Assembly (NCBI GenBank): GCA_038405045.1
Contig: JBBZIV010000001.1
Coordinates: 1,116,001-1,180,000 of the forward strand
DNA from: Sporobacter sp038405045
GTDB lineage: Bacteria; Bacillota; Clostridia; Oscillospirales; Oscillospiraceae
Length of the DNA: 64,000 bases
Direction of reading: 5' to 3'
Both the position numbers and the translations under genes were made by a program. Under the pieces are notes generated by a model, which saw only the letters and a program-made list of their open reading frames with translations, had not been told where the DNA came from and did no database searches. The number at the start of each line of letters is the position of its first letter. The first letter of the stretch is position 1. Positions 51,350 to 59,575 of the stretch are shown here, in pieces.

Positions 51350-51664
51350 CTACTGCATTGCAGGCTGAAAATTTTGCTGCTGCTGACTGAGGACGGCCTG
51401 TCTCCCTTTCTCCGTCTGCTCCATGTCATTCGGGCTGAGCACGTACAACAGCTGCTGGAGCTCGCCAACGTGCTGCCGCTCCTCGTCGGCAATATGTGCT
51501 AAAACCTTTTTGACGCGCATATCGCTCGTCGCCGCCGCGTGCGCCTCGTATCCGATGATTGCCTCGAGCTCCCCCGCAATATCGACACGGAGTGCCTGGA
51601 GCGTCTCCTCCGGCGTCATCTGCTTCGTGACGTTGGCGACAAAGGGGTTTCCTAGCAGTGCCAT
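51350..51664 (-). CDS. Small ferritin-like (rubrerythrin / encapsulated-ferritin type) protein
   Basis: 104 residues from the ATG at 51664. ALRVDIAGELEAIIGYEAH supplies the first E-x-x-E/H ligand pair, and AHIADEERQHVGELQQLL the second (EExxH). The short two-helix form resembles encapsulated ferritins, which assemble as ring-shaped oligomers to make complete iron sites, but no encapsulin gene is in the window and no obvious targeting tail is seen (it ends Gln-rich). Expected role: iron oxidation or storage. Its location upstream of a FetAB-like cluster fits iron homeostasis. Confidence 0.75.
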   Translation of the reverse strand: MALLGNPFVANVTKQMTPEETLQALRVDIAGELEAIIGYEAHAAATSDMRVKKVLAHIADEERQHVGELQQLLYVLSPNDMEQTEKGRQAVLSQQQQNFQPAMQ

Positions 51665-51797
51665 CTGATCACATCCTTTCCTGTTTTTAGGATGCGTGGC
51701 CGAACGAGATAATATGTATGACGTTCCAAAGATGCGGAAATAAGGCAACACCCTGCAAAATTAACAGAATATTGACATTTGAAGCGCCGCAGTCCCT

Positions 51798-51826
51798 TTA
51801 AACAGAGGTTGCCGCTGTGCTACAAT
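51798..51826 (+). promoter_or_regulatory. Possible promoter of the MacA-like operon
   Basis: TACAAT at 51821-51826 with a weak TTAAAC at 51798-51803, 17 bp apart. Correct orientation and 36 bp upstream of the start codon at 51862. Confidence 0.4.
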
Positions 51827-51861
51827 AAAAAAAACCGACACAGGAAAGGTTTGATACTGTT

Positions 51862-53583
51862 ATGGGTTCAAACGATCAAGAGATAATGACACAAGACACA
51901 CCGGAGCAGCCGGACGGCCCGGACAGACCCGCGAAAAAGAAGCTGAAAAACCGCTGGATTATCATCATTGCGGCGGCCGTACTGGCTGTTGTTTTCATCG
52001 TTTTAGCGGCCCTTTCAGCCTCCCGGAAATCACTGACAAGTGCCGCGTATACGCCGTATACGGTCAAGCGCGGCGACATTACGGTGACGCTGAGCGGCAG
52101 CGGAACACTCCAGCCCGCCGACGCATACACGCTCAACGCTCTCGTCTCCGGCGATGTTTTGTCGGCGCCGTTTGAGGAGGGTGACACCGTTCAAAAGGGC
52201 GATGTGCTTTATACGGTTGATAACGCCGATGTAGCTGCCGCCGTCCAGCAGGCGGAGAACAGCGTCGGCGACAGTCAGCGCCAGTATAATAATGCCTTAA
52301 AGCTGCAAAGCGACATGACGCTGAAAGCGGGCGGCGCAGGTACCGTGACGCAGCTGGCCGTCCAGCCCGGCGACATGGTCGCGGCGGGGCAGACCGTCGC
52401 CGTCATCCGCGACATGAATGTCATGTCCGTGACGGTGCAGTTCCAGAAAAGTGCGGCAGCCGGATTCTCTGTCGGCCAATCGGCGGACGTTTTTATCAAC
52501 AGCTTCTATGAGACGCTCCCCGGCGTCGTCTCCAAGGTCAGTTCTGTGGACATTGTGCTGCCGGGCAACATCATCGTCCGCAACGTCACGATCGATGTGA
52601 ATAACCCTGGCGCCATTTCAACAGCAACGACGGCCAGCGCCACCATCGGCGGCACGACGAGCGTCGTCGACGGGACGTTCACTTATAAATACGAGGGCAG
52701 CCTGAAAGCCCCGGCGAGCGCGACCGTCACGTCCGTCAGCGCCCCGGAGGGCAGCCGTGTTGCAAAGGGGCAAACCGTCATCGTCCTCCAGAGCGACGAT
52801 GTCGACAATCAAGTCGCCGCGGCGCACAGTGCGCTCGAAAATGCCCAAATCAATCTCAGCACCCAGCAGCGAAAGCTTGAAAGCTACACCGTTACCTCCC
52901 CGATTGACGGTACGATTGTTGAAAAAATCGTCAAGCAGGGTGACACGCTAAAGGTTGGCGAAGGCGTCTGCACGGTTTACGACCTCTCCCACCTTTCGCT
53001 GACGCTCAATGTTGACGAGCTTGATATCAAGTCTGTGCAGCCGGGACAGGCCGTTACGCTGACGGCGGATGCCGCGCCGGGCATGACGTTTAACGGTGTC
53101 GTCGTCACCGTCAACATCAAGGGGACAACGAAAAACGGCGTGACGTCCTATCCCGTCACGATTCAGCTCGACGAGACAGACGCGCTGCTTCCCGGCATGA
53201 ACGTTGATGCAAAGATCATCCTCGAGTCTCTCCATGACGTTTTGACCGTCCCTGTTGCCGCCGTCCTGCGGGATAATTTTGTCCTGCTCCAAACCGGAAC
53301 AAAAGAGAAGGCAACAGACGCCGGTATTCCCGCTGGCTTCACATATACACCCGTCACGCTCGGCCCGTCCAGCGACACGGATATCGTGATTACTGCGGGC
53401 CTCAAGGAAGGCGACGTTATCGCCGTTATGGACGATACGCCGACGTCGTATGACACAAATATTTTCGCCGCACGGGCGGAAAACCGTATAGACAACGCCA
53501 GCAACACATCGAGCGGCGCCCCCACAACAGGCGGTGCCGCCGACGGCGGCGACACCCCTGACGCTGCGGGTAATGCCGGATGA
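51862..53583 (+). CDS. Efflux RND/ABC periplasmic-adaptor (MacA/HlyD) family protein
   Basis: 573 residues. A 35-residue cytosolic head, one membrane helix (WIIIIAAAVLAVVFIVLAAL, about 34-53), then biotinyl-lipoyl-like halves (VKRGDITVTLSGSGTLQP; EEGDTVQKGDVLYTVDN) and a second lipoyl-type repeat (SAPEGSRVAKGQTVIVLQS), coiled coil with AAHSALENAQINLSTQQRK and beta-barrel segments. The double lipoyl organisation makes it longer than usual MacA. C-terminus is Gly/Ala/Asp-rich and flexible. It overlaps the ATPase gene by 4 bp. It should couple the MacB-like transporter to substrate outside the membrane. In Gram-positives such triads export peptides or drugs. Confidence 0.92.
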   Translation: MGSNDQEIMTQDTPEQPDGPDRPAKKKLKNRWIIIIAAAVLAVVFIVLAALSASRKSLTSAAYTPYTVKRGDITVTLSGSGTLQPADAYTLNALVSGDVLSAPFEEGDTVQKGDVLYTVDNADVAAAVQQAENSVGDSQRQYNNALKLQSDMTLKAGGAGTVTQLAVQPGDMVAAGQTVAVIRDMNVMSVTVQFQKSAAAGFSVGQSADVFINSFYETLPGVVSKVSSVDIVLPGNIIVRNVTIDVNNPGAISTATTASATIGGTTSVVDGTFTYKYEGSLKAPASATVTSVSAPEGSRVAKGQTVIVLQSDDVDNQVAAAHSALENAQINLSTQQRKLESYTVTSPIDGTIVEKIVKQGDTLKVGEGVCTVYDLSHLSLTLNVDELDIKSVQPGQAVTLTADAAPGMTFNGVVVTVNIKGTTKNGVTSYPVTIQLDETDALLPGMNVDAKIILESLHDVLTVPVAAVLRDNFVLLQTGTKEKATDAGIPAGFTYTPVTLGPSSDTDIVITAGLKEGDVIAVMDDTPTSYDTNIFAARAENRIDNASNTSSGAPTTGGAADGGDTPDAAGNAG

Positions 53584-54293
53584 TGCCGCTTATTGAATTT
53601 CGGGACGTCCGGAAAACGTATATCCTGGGCGGCAGCCCCGTTCGCGCTGTTGACGGTATCAGCATGGCTGTTTCGAAGGGCGAGTTCGTTGCCATTGTCG
53701 GCCAGTCTGGTTCCGGCAAAACAACATGCATGAACATCATCGGCTGCCTTGATGTGCCAACGTCGGGCGCTTACCTGCTCGGCGGCAAAAATGTGGGACA
53801 GATGGATGACAATGCTCTGGCAGACATCCGCAACAGAATGATCGGCTTCATCTTTCAGCAATATAATCTGCTGCCGAAGTTATCCGTGCTTGAAAACGTT
53901 GAGGTCCCGCTTTTATACGCCGGGCAGCCAAAAAAAATTCGGCGTGAGCGCGCCCTTGAGGCACTTGCGCGCGTCGGCTTGTCGGATAAGCTTGCCAACA
54001 GGCCAAATCAGCTCTCCGGCGGGCAGCAGCAGCGTGTTTCCATCGCGCGCGCCCTCGCGGGCGGTCCGTCCGTTATTCTGGCTGACGAGCCCACCGGCGC
54101 GCTCGACTCCAAGACGGGCCGAGACGTTCTATCCCTTTTAAAGGCCCTGCATCGCGAGGGCAACACCATCGTTCTCATCACGCATGACCCCTCCATTGCC
54201 GCTGAAGCCGGGCGTGTCATCCGCCTGTCCGACGGGCGGATTGTTTCCGACGGGGCACCGGAGAAACATAACAGCGGAGGAGGCCCTGCATGA
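53580..54293 (+). CDS. MacB-type ABC transporter ATP-binding protein
   Basis: 237 residues. Walker A IVGQSGSGKTTCMNIIG, Q-loop FIFQQYNLLPKLSVLENVE, signature QLSGGQQQRVSIARALAGG, Walker B VILADEPTGALDSKTG and switch His LITHDPSIA. The LolD/MacB pattern is clear. Overlaps both neighbours by 4 bp. Confidence 0.96.
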   Translation: MMPLIEFRDVRKTYILGGSPVRAVDGISMAVSKGEFVAIVGQSGSGKTTCMNIIGCLDVPTSGAYLLGGKNVGQMDDNALADIRNRMIGFIFQQYNLLPKLSVLENVEVPLLYAGQPKKIRRERALEALARVGLSDKLANRPNQLSGGQQQRVSIARALAGGPSVILADEPTGALDSKTGRDVLSLLKALHREGNTIVLITHDPSIAAEAGRVIRLSDGRIVSDGAPEKHNSGGGPA

Positions 54294-55483
54294 GAATTGT
54301 GCAGTCTTTTCAGCTGGCGCTGAAAACCATCGTCACAAGCAAAATGCGTTCTTTTTTGACGATGCTTGGCATCATCATCGGCGTTTCCGGCGTGATGGTT
54401 ATCGTCGGCATGGGCAACGGCATGCAAAATTATATGACAAGCAGCTTCAAAAGCCTCGGGACGGATTTGCTGACCGTGACCATCGCGGGGACGGCGACCT
54501 CTAAAACGGTCACGCCGGACGATATGTATACGCTTGTAACGGAAAACACCGCCTACCTCAAGGATGTCTCCCCGATTGTCAAGGTTATCGGCAGCGTTAA
54601 AATCGGCAGCAGCACGCTTGATAAAACAAGCGTCACAGGTGTCAGTGAATCTTACGCTGCGATGAAAATGTATGCCATGAGCGGCGGGCGATTTTTACAG
54701 TACGTTGATATCGCGAGACGCGGCAACGTCTGCGTCGTTGGCAGCTATATCAATAAAATGTGGTATAACGGCGATGCCGTCGGTAAGACGATTAAGATAA
54801 ACGGCGTCACGCTGACGATTGTCGGCGCCGTCACGGAGCAGGCTGAAAGTGAAGAAGGCGGGACGGACGACGCCGTCTATATCCCCTATACGACAGCCGC
54901 ACGCTTATCCTCGACTGGGATGGTCAACGTCTATAACTTCCAAGTCGTTTCGGAGGACAATATCGCCAAAAGCAAGGAGATTATCGGTGATGCGCTCTTC
55001 CACGTCTATGGGACAAAGGATGCCTTTACGATTATCAGCCTCTCCGAAATGCTCAGCATTATGACAACAATGCTGAACGTGCTTGTCTCGGTCCTCGCGG
55101 CGATTGCCGCCATCTCCCTCGTCGTCGGCGGTATCGGGATCATGAATATCATGCTCGTCTCCGTCTCTGAGCGCACACGCGAAATAGGCATCCGAAAGGC
55201 CTTGGGTGCCAAGCGCCGCCATATTCTGCAGCAGTTCGTCATTGAAGCGGCGACGCTCAGCGCGCTTGGCGGCCTTTTCGGCATTGGTTTCGGTTATCTT
55301 CTGTCGGCCTTGGCCACCGTCATCCTCAAAAGAGCGCTTGACCCGAATCTGGCTGTCGTCCCGTCTATTTCCGCGATTGCGATCGCCTTCGGCATTTCAG
55401 CCGCTATTGGCATTCTCTTCGGCTATCTGCCAGCGAGAAAAGCCGCGCGCCTCAACCCAATTGACGCACTGCGTTATGAATAA
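54290..55483 (+). CDS. MacB-type ABC transporter permease (FtsX domain)
   Basis: 397 residues. One N-terminal helix (FLTMLGIIIGVSGVMVIVGM), an extracytoplasmic MacB_PCD domain of about 200 residues, and three C-terminal helices with SVSERTREIGIRKALGAKRR, the hallmark FtsX/MacB loop, ending ARKAARLNPIDALRYE. Together with the adaptor and ATPase it makes a MacAB-like mechanotransmission exporter. A convergent gene follows 41 bp later. Confidence 0.96.
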   Translation: MRIVQSFQLALKTIVTSKMRSFLTMLGIIIGVSGVMVIVGMGNGMQNYMTSSFKSLGTDLLTVTIAGTATSKTVTPDDMYTLVTENTAYLKDVSPIVKVIGSVKIGSSTLDKTSVTGVSESYAAMKMYAMSGGRFLQYVDIARRGNVCVVGSYINKMWYNGDAVGKTIKINGVTLTIVGAVTEQAESEEGGTDDAVYIPYTTAARLSSTGMVNVYNFQVVSEDNIAKSKEIIGDALFHVYGTKDAFTIISLSEMLSIMTTMLNVLVSVLAAIAAISLVVGGIGIMNIMLVSVSERTREIGIRKALGAKRRHILQQFVIEAATLSALGGLFGIGFGYLLSALATVILKRALDPNLAVVPSISAIAIAFGISAAIGILFGYLPARKAARLNPIDALRYE

Positions 55484-55524
55484 CTGAACCAAAATTCAAG
55501 GATCGGCAAAAGCCGCTCCTTGTG

Positions 55525-56166
55525 CTATATCGCTGCTTTTACCGGGTGGCGCACTACGGTTTTCAGTTTTGCCGGGTCTGATTTGCGCGGATCACCGAGA
55601 TAAATCTCATGGTGGCGGCGCGCGGCGGAGAAATCGGGTACAAGCGCATTTTCACGCATGAATACGTTCATTTTCTCCACCGTCTCCGGCTCTGCGGCGT
55701 ACGGCCCGATATGGAGGCATTGAACACACAGGCCCTCTTTAAATGTCTCCAGCCGTGCTTTTGACGCGTCAAGGCCCGGCTTTTTCTTATGGACCTCCGA
55801 AACGGCCCACTCAAAAACAGACGGCGTCACAAAGTCCGGCTGGCGGATCACCGCCGTCCAGATAAAATGCGCATTGCCGCCGAAACGAAACGGTTCCCCG
55901 TCGTCATACGCCCAGAAGCCCTCCAGCGGCGGAACAATGTACTCGACGTATCCCTTTAGTTCCCGTCCGCCCATTTTGCTCATTTTGATCGTATAGGCCA
56001 GCGCGTATAAAAGCGAGACGGCCTCGGTAAATTCGCCGTCCGGCGCGTTGGGGTCGCCTTTTCCGTCGACCATGAGAAAGGTCATCTCCGGAACAAGGAT
56101 TTTTGAGGGCTTCGCCCCGGGCTGGTAGAGGTCTTTAAACGCTTTTTTGTAATCAATCTTGTCCAT
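55525..56166 (-). CDS. GyrI-like small-molecule-binding domain protein
   Basis: 213 residues from the ATG at 56166, preceded by AAAGGG. Opening MDKIDYKKAFKDLYQP, then VPEMTFLMVDGKGDPNAPDG and the closing HEIYLGDPRKSDPAKLKTV are typical of the stand-alone GyrI-like (SRPBCC-unrelated, SHS2-fold) family that binds small hydrophobic ligands. Function in these single-domain forms is often unknown. It lies downstream of a WYL-type regulator on the same strand, 61 bp apart. Confidence 0.9.
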   Translation of the reverse strand: MDKIDYKKAFKDLYQPGAKPSKILVPEMTFLMVDGKGDPNAPDGEFTEAVSLLYALAYTIKMSKMGGRELKGYVEYIVPPLEGFWAYDDGEPFRFGGNAHFIWTAVIRQPDFVTPSVFEWAVSEVHKKKPGLDASKARLETFKEGLCVQCLHIGPYAAEPETVEKMNVFMRENALVPDFSAARRHHEIYLGDPRKSDPAKLKTVVRHPVKAAI

Positions 56167-56227
56167 TCGCTGCATCCCTTTCTGTGTTTATCAGATACGG
56201 TCAGCATACCATGCTTTGTTGACAGCG

Positions 56228-57142
56228 TTATGTCATATTTTCTTCATATCTGCGGCACATTAATTGAAGCGCCGCCTTTATTTTTGCCCGGAGCACCGGC
56301 GGCTCCAGCACATCAACAGACGACCCATAGGAGAGCAGATACGACACGAGCCAGTCGCCGTCCGGCATCAGTGTTTCGACAATGAGGCCGTTTTCCCCAT
56401 TCGGCTTAATGGCATCGTGCGGGAAATCGTCAAAAATGCGAAAGGACACAGCATCATCGGCCCGCAGGCGGACAAGAATTTTTTCGTTTTGCGCAGGCAT
56501 CATTTCTGGTATCGCCTGCTCGGGCGATGTTCTTTCAAACGTTTCATCCGACACCGTGAGTTCTTCTATACGCGAGAGCTTAAAAAAGCGCCGCGCCCGG
56601 CGTTCTCTGCACCAGGCAAACAAATACCATGCCTGACCACGAAATACAAGCTTCAAGGGCTCTGCAACGCGCCGAGACCCGTACGCCTGCCCACCGTAAT
56701 AGGTGAAGCTGAGAACGCGCCGTTCCAAAATGGCGCTTTTTATTAGGTCGAAATTGTCCTTGGCGATTTGACCCCAGCCCCAGCCGGAGAAATCGACTTC
56801 TATCCAGTTTGCCGCCCGGCTGCCGAACAACGCCGAAAGCTTTTCTATGACAACACCCTCATGTCGGCTTGCCGCCGAGACTGCCGAGAGCGCCGAAAGC
56901 ACTTGTTCCTTCTCCCGCGCCGTCAGCACTGTCTTGTCCAATATAAAATCCGGCATCAAGCTGATCCCGCCGTTTCGGCCCTTTTGCATATAAACAGGGA
57001 TTCCCGCAGCGGAGAGTTCCTCAATATCACGATAAATCGTCCGGGCGGAGACCTCAAAACGTTCCGCGAGGGCCCGCGCAGTAACGTTTTGACGCTCTAA
57101 CAGTAAATATGTTATCTCAAATAGTCGGCTCAGTCGCATCAT
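56228..57142 (-). CDS. WYL/YafY-type HTH transcriptional regulator
   Basis: 304 residues. N-terminal DeoR-like winged helix (RLFEITYLLLERQNVTARAL, SARTIYRDIEELSAAGIPV), then the WYL domain around residues 145-205 (RVLSFTYYGGQAYGSRRVAE, RGQAWYLFAWCRERRARRF), and the WCX extension. It probably controls the GyrI-like gene downstream; WYL domains sense ligands or nucleic acid. Twelve bp follow the GNAT gene. Confidence 0.94.
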   Translation of the reverse strand: MMRLSRLFEITYLLLERQNVTARALAERFEVSARTIYRDIEELSAAGIPVYMQKGRNGGISLMPDFILDKTVLTAREKEQVLSALSAVSAASRHEGVVIEKLSALFGSRAANWIEVDFSGWGWGQIAKDNFDLIKSAILERRVLSFTYYGGQAYGSRRVAEPLKLVFRGQAWYLFAWCRERRARRFFKLSRIEELTVSDETFERTSPEQAIPEMMPAQNEKILVRLRADDAVSFRIFDDFPHDAIKPNGENGLIVETLMPDGDWLVSYLLSYGSSVDVLEPPVLRAKIKAALQLMCRRYEENMT

Positions 57143-57154
57143 ATCGCACCGTCT

Positions 57155-57661
57155 TTATTCTCTGATGCGTGCATAGACGCACGAGTCGCCGAGGCGCCCG
57201 TTTTTATAAACGCTGTTTTTCAAAGTACCCTCCAACGCAAAACCAGCCTTTTCGAGCACACGGCGAGAACCTGTATTCCACGCAAATGGCTCGGCAAAGA
57301 TGCGCATAATATCCATGTTTTCAAATGCCGTTTGACACAGTTCACAAACGGCGCGCGTCATGATGCCCTGCCCCCAGAAGGGCTCGCCAAGCCAGTAGCC
57401 GAGCTCGGCGGATTTCCGATAGACGTCATCCTTTTTTAAAACGCCGATGCTGCCGACGGCTACACCGCCGACATCAATGGCAAGGATGCGCATCACCGCA
57501 GGGTCATTCCGGCGGCAGTTGGTGATAAAATCATAGGCGGCCGCTGCCGTATAGGGGCTTGGAAAAAGGTCACGCAAATTCACAGCAATTCTAGGGTTGT
57601 CGGCGTAAAAAACAAGGCTGTCGGCATCGTCAAAACGCCAGTCACGCAGGATATAATCCAT
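57155..57661 (-). CDS. GNAT family N-acetyltransferase (RimJ/RimL-like)
   Basis: 168 residues. Substrate motif start LRDWRFDDADSLVFYADNP; acetyl-CoA motif A GYWLGEPFWGQGIMTRAVCEL; late AFAWNTGSRRVLEKAGFALEG, which matches the RimJ/RimL-type branch (acetyltransferase 3 fold). Targets are not predictable. First gene of a minus-strand set with the WYL regulator and GyrI-like protein. Confidence 0.94.
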   Translation of the reverse strand: MDYILRDWRFDDADSLVFYADNPRIAVNLRDLFPSPYTAAAAYDFITNCRRNDPAVMRILAIDVGGVAVGSIGVLKKDDVYRKSAELGYWLGEPFWGQGIMTRAVCELCQTAFENMDIMRIFAEPFAWNTGSRRVLEKAGFALEGTLKNSVYKNGRLGDSCVYARIRE

Positions 57662-57718
57662 CGGGTCTCTCCCTTCAATCGCCGGTTTTTAAAGCGGCTA
57701 ATTCTGAATACGGTTGTA

Positions 57719-57779
57719 TTGAGACGCTTTTCATGACAACTATTATAAGCGAAAAGGCGCTGCTTGGCAGGCCTTTTTT
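57719..57779 (+). promoter_or_regulatory. Promoter-like boxes running straight into a hairpin-T-run
   Basis: TTGAGA (57719-57724), 16 bp, TATTAT (57741-57746), then a stem AAAAGGC-CTGC/GCAG-GCCTTTT at 57752-57777 ended by T-runs. The expected transcript would be only about 30 nt unless the hairpin is passed. It may insulate or attenuate motA. Confidence 0.4.
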
Positions 57780-57850
57780 ACTTTTTTATGAATTTTTCCG
57801 CCTTTTTTACTTTTTTCCTTGAATTATCAGTCTGCTTTTGACTTTTACTC

Positions 57851-57877
57851 TTCAGAAATTAGAAAAAATGCCGAAAT
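57851..57877 (+). promoter_or_regulatory. Possible sigma-D (sigma-28) promoter ahead of motA
   Basis: GCCGAAAT at 57870-57877 differs at one position from the sigma-D -10 consensus GCCGATAT; the -35 region (TTCAGAAAT) is only a partial match to TAAA. It lies 50 bp upstream of motA, where this class of motility promoter is expected. Confidence 0.5.
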
Positions 57878-57926
57878 ACATAACAGTTGAAAGTCTTGAA
57901 AAATCTGCTTGATTGGGAGAAGACAG

Positions 57927-58712
57927 ATGAATATTTTCCTGCTGCTTGGTCTTTTGATCGGCTTCGGCGGTGTGATCTATGGTTATATCGGCGATGAAGG
58001 CGTTTTGTCGGCGCTTTTGAAGCCGACGGCAGCCAGCATCGTTTTCGGCGGCACAATCGGTTTTGTCCTGCTGTCGTTTCCGCTGACCTATCTCAAGCAG
58101 CTACCAAAAGCCCTGAAAATGATTTTATTTCGGAAAAAAAAGAATTACGCCCAAGTTATTGACCTGCTTTACGGCCTTGCCAACGTCGCCCGGCGCGACG
58201 GCATTCTCGCCATGGAGGCCGAAGCGGAAAAAGTCAACGACCCGTTTATCAAAAAGGGCCTATTATATGTAGCCGACGGTGTAGAGCCGGACTTTTTGAA
58301 GGAAGTCCTCGAAAACGAGATTGAGGCGAAAACACGTGAATTCGAACAGGCAGCCAAAGTGATGGAGGGCGCGGGCGGCGTCTCCCCGGCTATGGGCGTG
58401 CTCGGCACCGTTATGGGGATGGTCAGTATTTTGCGCGAAATGGGTGCCGACATGGAGGCTCTCGGTCATAAAATTGCCACCGCCTTCATCGCCACGATGT
58501 ATGGCGTCGGCGCGGCAAACCTTTTATGGCTGCCGATCGGGGCGCATATCAACAACTGTGCCGACGAGGACGCGGCGTACATGGGTCTTATCGTCACGGG
58601 TCTTCTCAGCATTCTTGAGGGCGAATACCCGGCCAGAATGCGCGACAATCTGATTGCATCAATCGGCGGGCTTGAAGAAGGCAAATCAAAACCACAGGAA
58701 AAGAGTGCTTGA
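57927..58712 (+). CDS. motA: Flagellar motor stator protein MotA
   Basis: 261 residues from the ATG at 57927 (GGGAG upstream). Helices at about 2-22 and 28-50, a long cytosolic loop with RRDGILAMEAEAEKVNDPF and KEVLENEIEAKTREFEQA, then two more helices (GVSPAMGVLGTVMGMVSIL; FIATMYGVGAANLLWLPIG). It forms the proton or sodium channel with MotB and contacts the rotor. motB follows 23 bp later. No other flagellar gene is in the window. Confidence 0.96.
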   Translation: MNIFLLLGLLIGFGGVIYGYIGDEGVLSALLKPTAASIVFGGTIGFVLLSFPLTYLKQLPKALKMILFRKKKNYAQVIDLLYGLANVARRDGILAMEAEAEKVNDPFIKKGLLYVADGVEPDFLKEVLENEIEAKTREFEQAAKVMEGAGGVSPAMGVLGTVMGMVSILREMGADMEALGHKIATAFIATMYGVGAANLLWLPIGAHINNCADEDAAYMGLIVTGLLSILEGEYPARMRDNLIASIGGLEEGKSKPQEKSA

Positions 58713-58735
58713 GAGCCGAATAACGGGGGCAAGAA

Positions 58736-59509
58736 ATGGCTAGAAACAACAAGAAGCCCAAAAAGGATAATTCGGAACGCTGGCTTGTCACATATGCCGA
58801 CCTGATGAATTTGCTGCTGATTTTATTCATTATCCTGTTCGCCGCCAGCCAGATTGACAAGGCTAAAGCCGCAAAGGTTGCCCAATCCGTCCGCAGCGGC
58901 TTCGGATATCAAGACAGCGGTGCTGGCGCTTCAGCCAGTGACGGTTCTGCAGCAGCATCCCCCGGCAGCGACCAGTATTGGTCACCGGAAGGAATTGCTT
59001 ATCAGCAGTTTTATGAGGATGTTATTAAGCTGATCAAGGAAAACAATCTCACCGACATGGTTAACGTCACGATGGACGACAGAGGTGTTGTGATCTCCTT
59101 TAAAGATAATGTGCTTTATCCGAGCGGTCAGGCCAACTTAAACGCCAGTTCGCTCACACTCATTGACAATATAGGCACACTGCTCAATCATCTGACATAC
59201 TCCTTCATCCTCGTCGAGGGCCACACCGACACCGACCCGATCCACACGGCGGAATACGTTGACAACATGGATCTCAGCACCCAGCGTGCCGCCAACGTTT
59301 GGCGTGAGTTGATAAAAATGGGCATATCACCGACAAATACTGCTGCCATCGGCTATGGTGAATACAGGCCGATTGCCCCGAACGATACGGCGGCAAACAA
59401 GGCAAAAAACAGACGCGTCGTCATCACCATTCTCCGCAAAGAGGTTGCCGCATCCGACCAGTCCGCTTTGGAGATCAGCAATGCCGCATCCCAATCAGCT
59501 GCATCGTAA
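58736..59509 (+). CDS. motB: Flagellar motor stator protein MotB
   Basis: 257 residues. Opening RNNKKPKKDNSERWLVTYADLMNLL includes the channel aspartate (YADLMNLLLILFI, near 22), a single membrane helix, a linker rich in Ser/Ala/Gly, and the OmpA-like peptidoglycan-binding domain (FILVEGHTDTDPIHT, STQRAANVWRELIKMG, NRRVVITILR). It anchors the stator to the wall. Confidence 0.96.
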   Translation: MARNNKKPKKDNSERWLVTYADLMNLLLILFIILFAASQIDKAKAAKVAQSVRSGFGYQDSGAGASASDGSAAASPGSDQYWSPEGIAYQQFYEDVIKLIKENNLTDMVNVTMDDRGVVISFKDNVLYPSGQANLNASSLTLIDNIGTLLNHLTYSFILVEGHTDTDPIHTAEYVDNMDLSTQRAANVWRELIKMGISPTNTAAIGYGEYRPIAPNDTAANKAKNRRVVITILRKEVAASDQSALEISNAASQSAAS

Positions 59510-59532
59510 CGCAGTTTTGCAATCTATAAAAA

Positions 59533-59568
59533 CAAAAGCGCCATGAGAGATTATCTCACGGCGCTTTT
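59533..59568. terminator. Bidirectional terminator between motB and the DUF5057 gene
   Basis: AAAAGCGCC-A-TGAGA pairs with TCTCA-C-GGCGCTTTT around GATTA, with T-runs on both strands. Confidence 0.92.
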
Positions 59569-59575
59569 TTTGCTT

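Noticed and set aside
51256..51492. 78-codon minus-strand frame
   Set aside because: Overlaps the terminator hairpin and the ferritin-like gene in another frame.
53163..53861. 232-codon minus-strand frame
   Set aside because: Antisense to the MacA-like and MacB ATPase genes; no ribosome site or family match.
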